The notes below the pieces were generated by a model. The model had not been told where the DNA came from, searched no databases, and worked only from the letters and a program-made list of their open reading frames with translations. 43,745 nt of DNA, from NCBI GenBank assembly GCA_032718475.1, contig JAUCBJ010008561.1:1-43745 (forward strand). Reading direction: 5' to 3'. Position 1 is the first letter of the stretch. The number at the start of each line of letters is the position of its first letter. Source of the stretch: Nemertoderma westbladi (taxonomy: Eukaryota; Xenacoelomorpha; Nemertodermatida; Nemertodermatidae). The translations under genes and the position numbers were made by a program. This document shows positions 42,893 through 43,745 of the stretch, one piece after another.

Positions 42893-43745
42893 TCAGACCT
42901 AACGGGTTGACACAATGTTACAGGGGGCATTGGTATGCCTTTTTGTATATTGACTAATTTGTCGCGTTCTAGCGCGATACTTTGCTGCACTTCTTGCAAC
43001 TCTGCTCTACTTTCCCTCACTGTTCCCTTAAGTTGGTGGACAGTCTCCTGCATCTGTCCTAGCAGGAGATTCATCCCCCGCCGTCCCTCTTCCACCCACT
43101 CAACCGCCGAAGCGGGAGTCGCCAACATAGTAGCGGGCTGACGCGGGACGACGGGAGACAAATTATTGATTTCTCTCTCTGCTATCTGGACAGGGGTGTT
43201 TGCATGGGCTGTTCCACCGGGTACAGGCAGTGTAGTGCTATGTAAAGGGAATTTAGAGTTAAGCTCTGGAAGTGTAGGGGTCTCTAGCACAGAAGTGACT
43301 TTGGGAATTACAGGCCTAATTATTTCAGGTTCATCGACTATAGTAGGGAGTCTTTTGACCTGGATAAATTGTTCTATAGGTTCTGCACTACCTAAATCTG
43401 TGCTAGTTAGCTGTCTTTTAACAGCTGGGGGCAAATCAGGCAATTTACGACGGTAATATGTTTTTCTACGCCTACTTAGATGAGATCTATCTCCTCCGCC
43501 TTCAGGGTCGGTAGTATCGCCTTCCTCCGATGATGTGTACCCCTGGCGCTTGGGAGTAGATTTTCTCATCATCTGCATTTGATTAGCAGTAAACTGTTTA
43601 TTTATACTGTCTTGTGTCTCTTGCAGATTCTCCAACTCCAGTTGGGTAGTCTGCTCAGATGCTCTCCTTTCTGCTTCTGCCACTGCCTTTGCCACCTTTC
43701 TTTCTGCTTCTGCTTCTGCCGCCGCTGCTTTCTTTCTGCTTCTGC
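42625..43745 (-). pseudogene. BEL/Pao gag N-terminal region (5'-partial)
   Basis: The frame is open from the window edge at 43745; 43695 is only a GTG inside it, so the start lies outside the window. The N-terminal part is built of Ala-Glu repeats from a (GCAGAA)n-like run, then EAERRASEQTTQLELENLQE, a likely coiled coil. The middle is Pro/Ser/Thr-rich with a basic SRRRKTYYRRK patch. A second helical stretch follows (LLGQMQETVHQLKGTVRES, ELQEVQQSIALERDKL). It runs into a stop just after the junction of the tandem duplication. Gag-type structural role by position and by the frame that follows downstream; I do not recognise a catalytic domain. Confidence 0.72.

Larger units (their letters stand above)
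40110..43745 (-). mobile_element. BEL/Pao LTR retrotransposon fragment, partial
   Basis: Minus-strand gag, zinc-knuckle and protease region that continues beyond the window at its 5' end. The reverse transcriptase, most of RNase H and the integrase are missing, and no LTR is recognised. The coding sequence is split by a tandem duplication (42358-42892). Neighbouring order resembles the other minus-strand remnant at 17785-21465, but the proteins are different. Confidence 0.82.

Overview
Eukaryotic, almost certainly metazoan, repeat-rich DNA. The evidence is an about 12 kb AT-rich satellite, a two-ORF LINE with an AP-endonuclease, BEL/Pao-type LTR retrotransposon remains, GT/AG introns, and no prokaryotic gene layout. 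I cannot name the species. No unambiguous host gene is visible; every coding region supported here belongs to a mobile or selfish element. GC is low and most coding regions are intact fragments, truncated or frameshifted.

Layout: 1-246 flank with no feature seen. 247-17784 is a satellite of 52-bp units (variants of about 55 and 59 bp), interrupted at 12067-16903 by a near-intact LINE (ORF1 12233-13714, ORF2 13840-16713, (TAA)n tail). At 17785 the satellite is entered by a minus-strand LTR retrotransposon (3' LTR 17785-18474, polypurine tract, fused gag-like/pol remnant up to 21465). That remnant is cut at 21466 by a 6748-bp element with 431-bp terminal inverted repeats that read as identical (21466-28213).

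The inverted-repeat element is the most interesting part. It carries a promoter-like region, a duplicated non-coding first exon with splice sites, a C2H2 zinc-finger gene whose C-terminal domain resembles proteins that accompany type-B DNA polymerase in invertebrate transposons, and directly downstream a reading frame that looks like a two-repeat TATA-binding-protein (TBP) fold. Behind the genes lie a 160-bp repeat with tRNA T-arm-like motifs, about 690 bp of 22-bp palindromic repeats, and a SINE-like tRNA fragment. An element-encoded TBP-like factor next to a zinc-finger protein is the best candidate here for an undescribed system: possibly an element that brings its own transcription-initiation factor.

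28214-38487 is a second large structure: two inverted arms of about 2.4 kb (28895-31307 and 35743-38118), each with a copy of an unrecognised gag-like protein with three zinc knuckles (left copy open, right copy broken). Between them lie two arrays of 146-147 bp repeats, most units carrying a match or near-match to the CTCF core motif, plus two covarying hairpins. 38488-40109 has no gene. 40110 to the window end is a minus-strand BEL/Pao gag-protease region whose reverse transcriptase has been deleted and whose frame is broken by a 268-bp tandem duplication.
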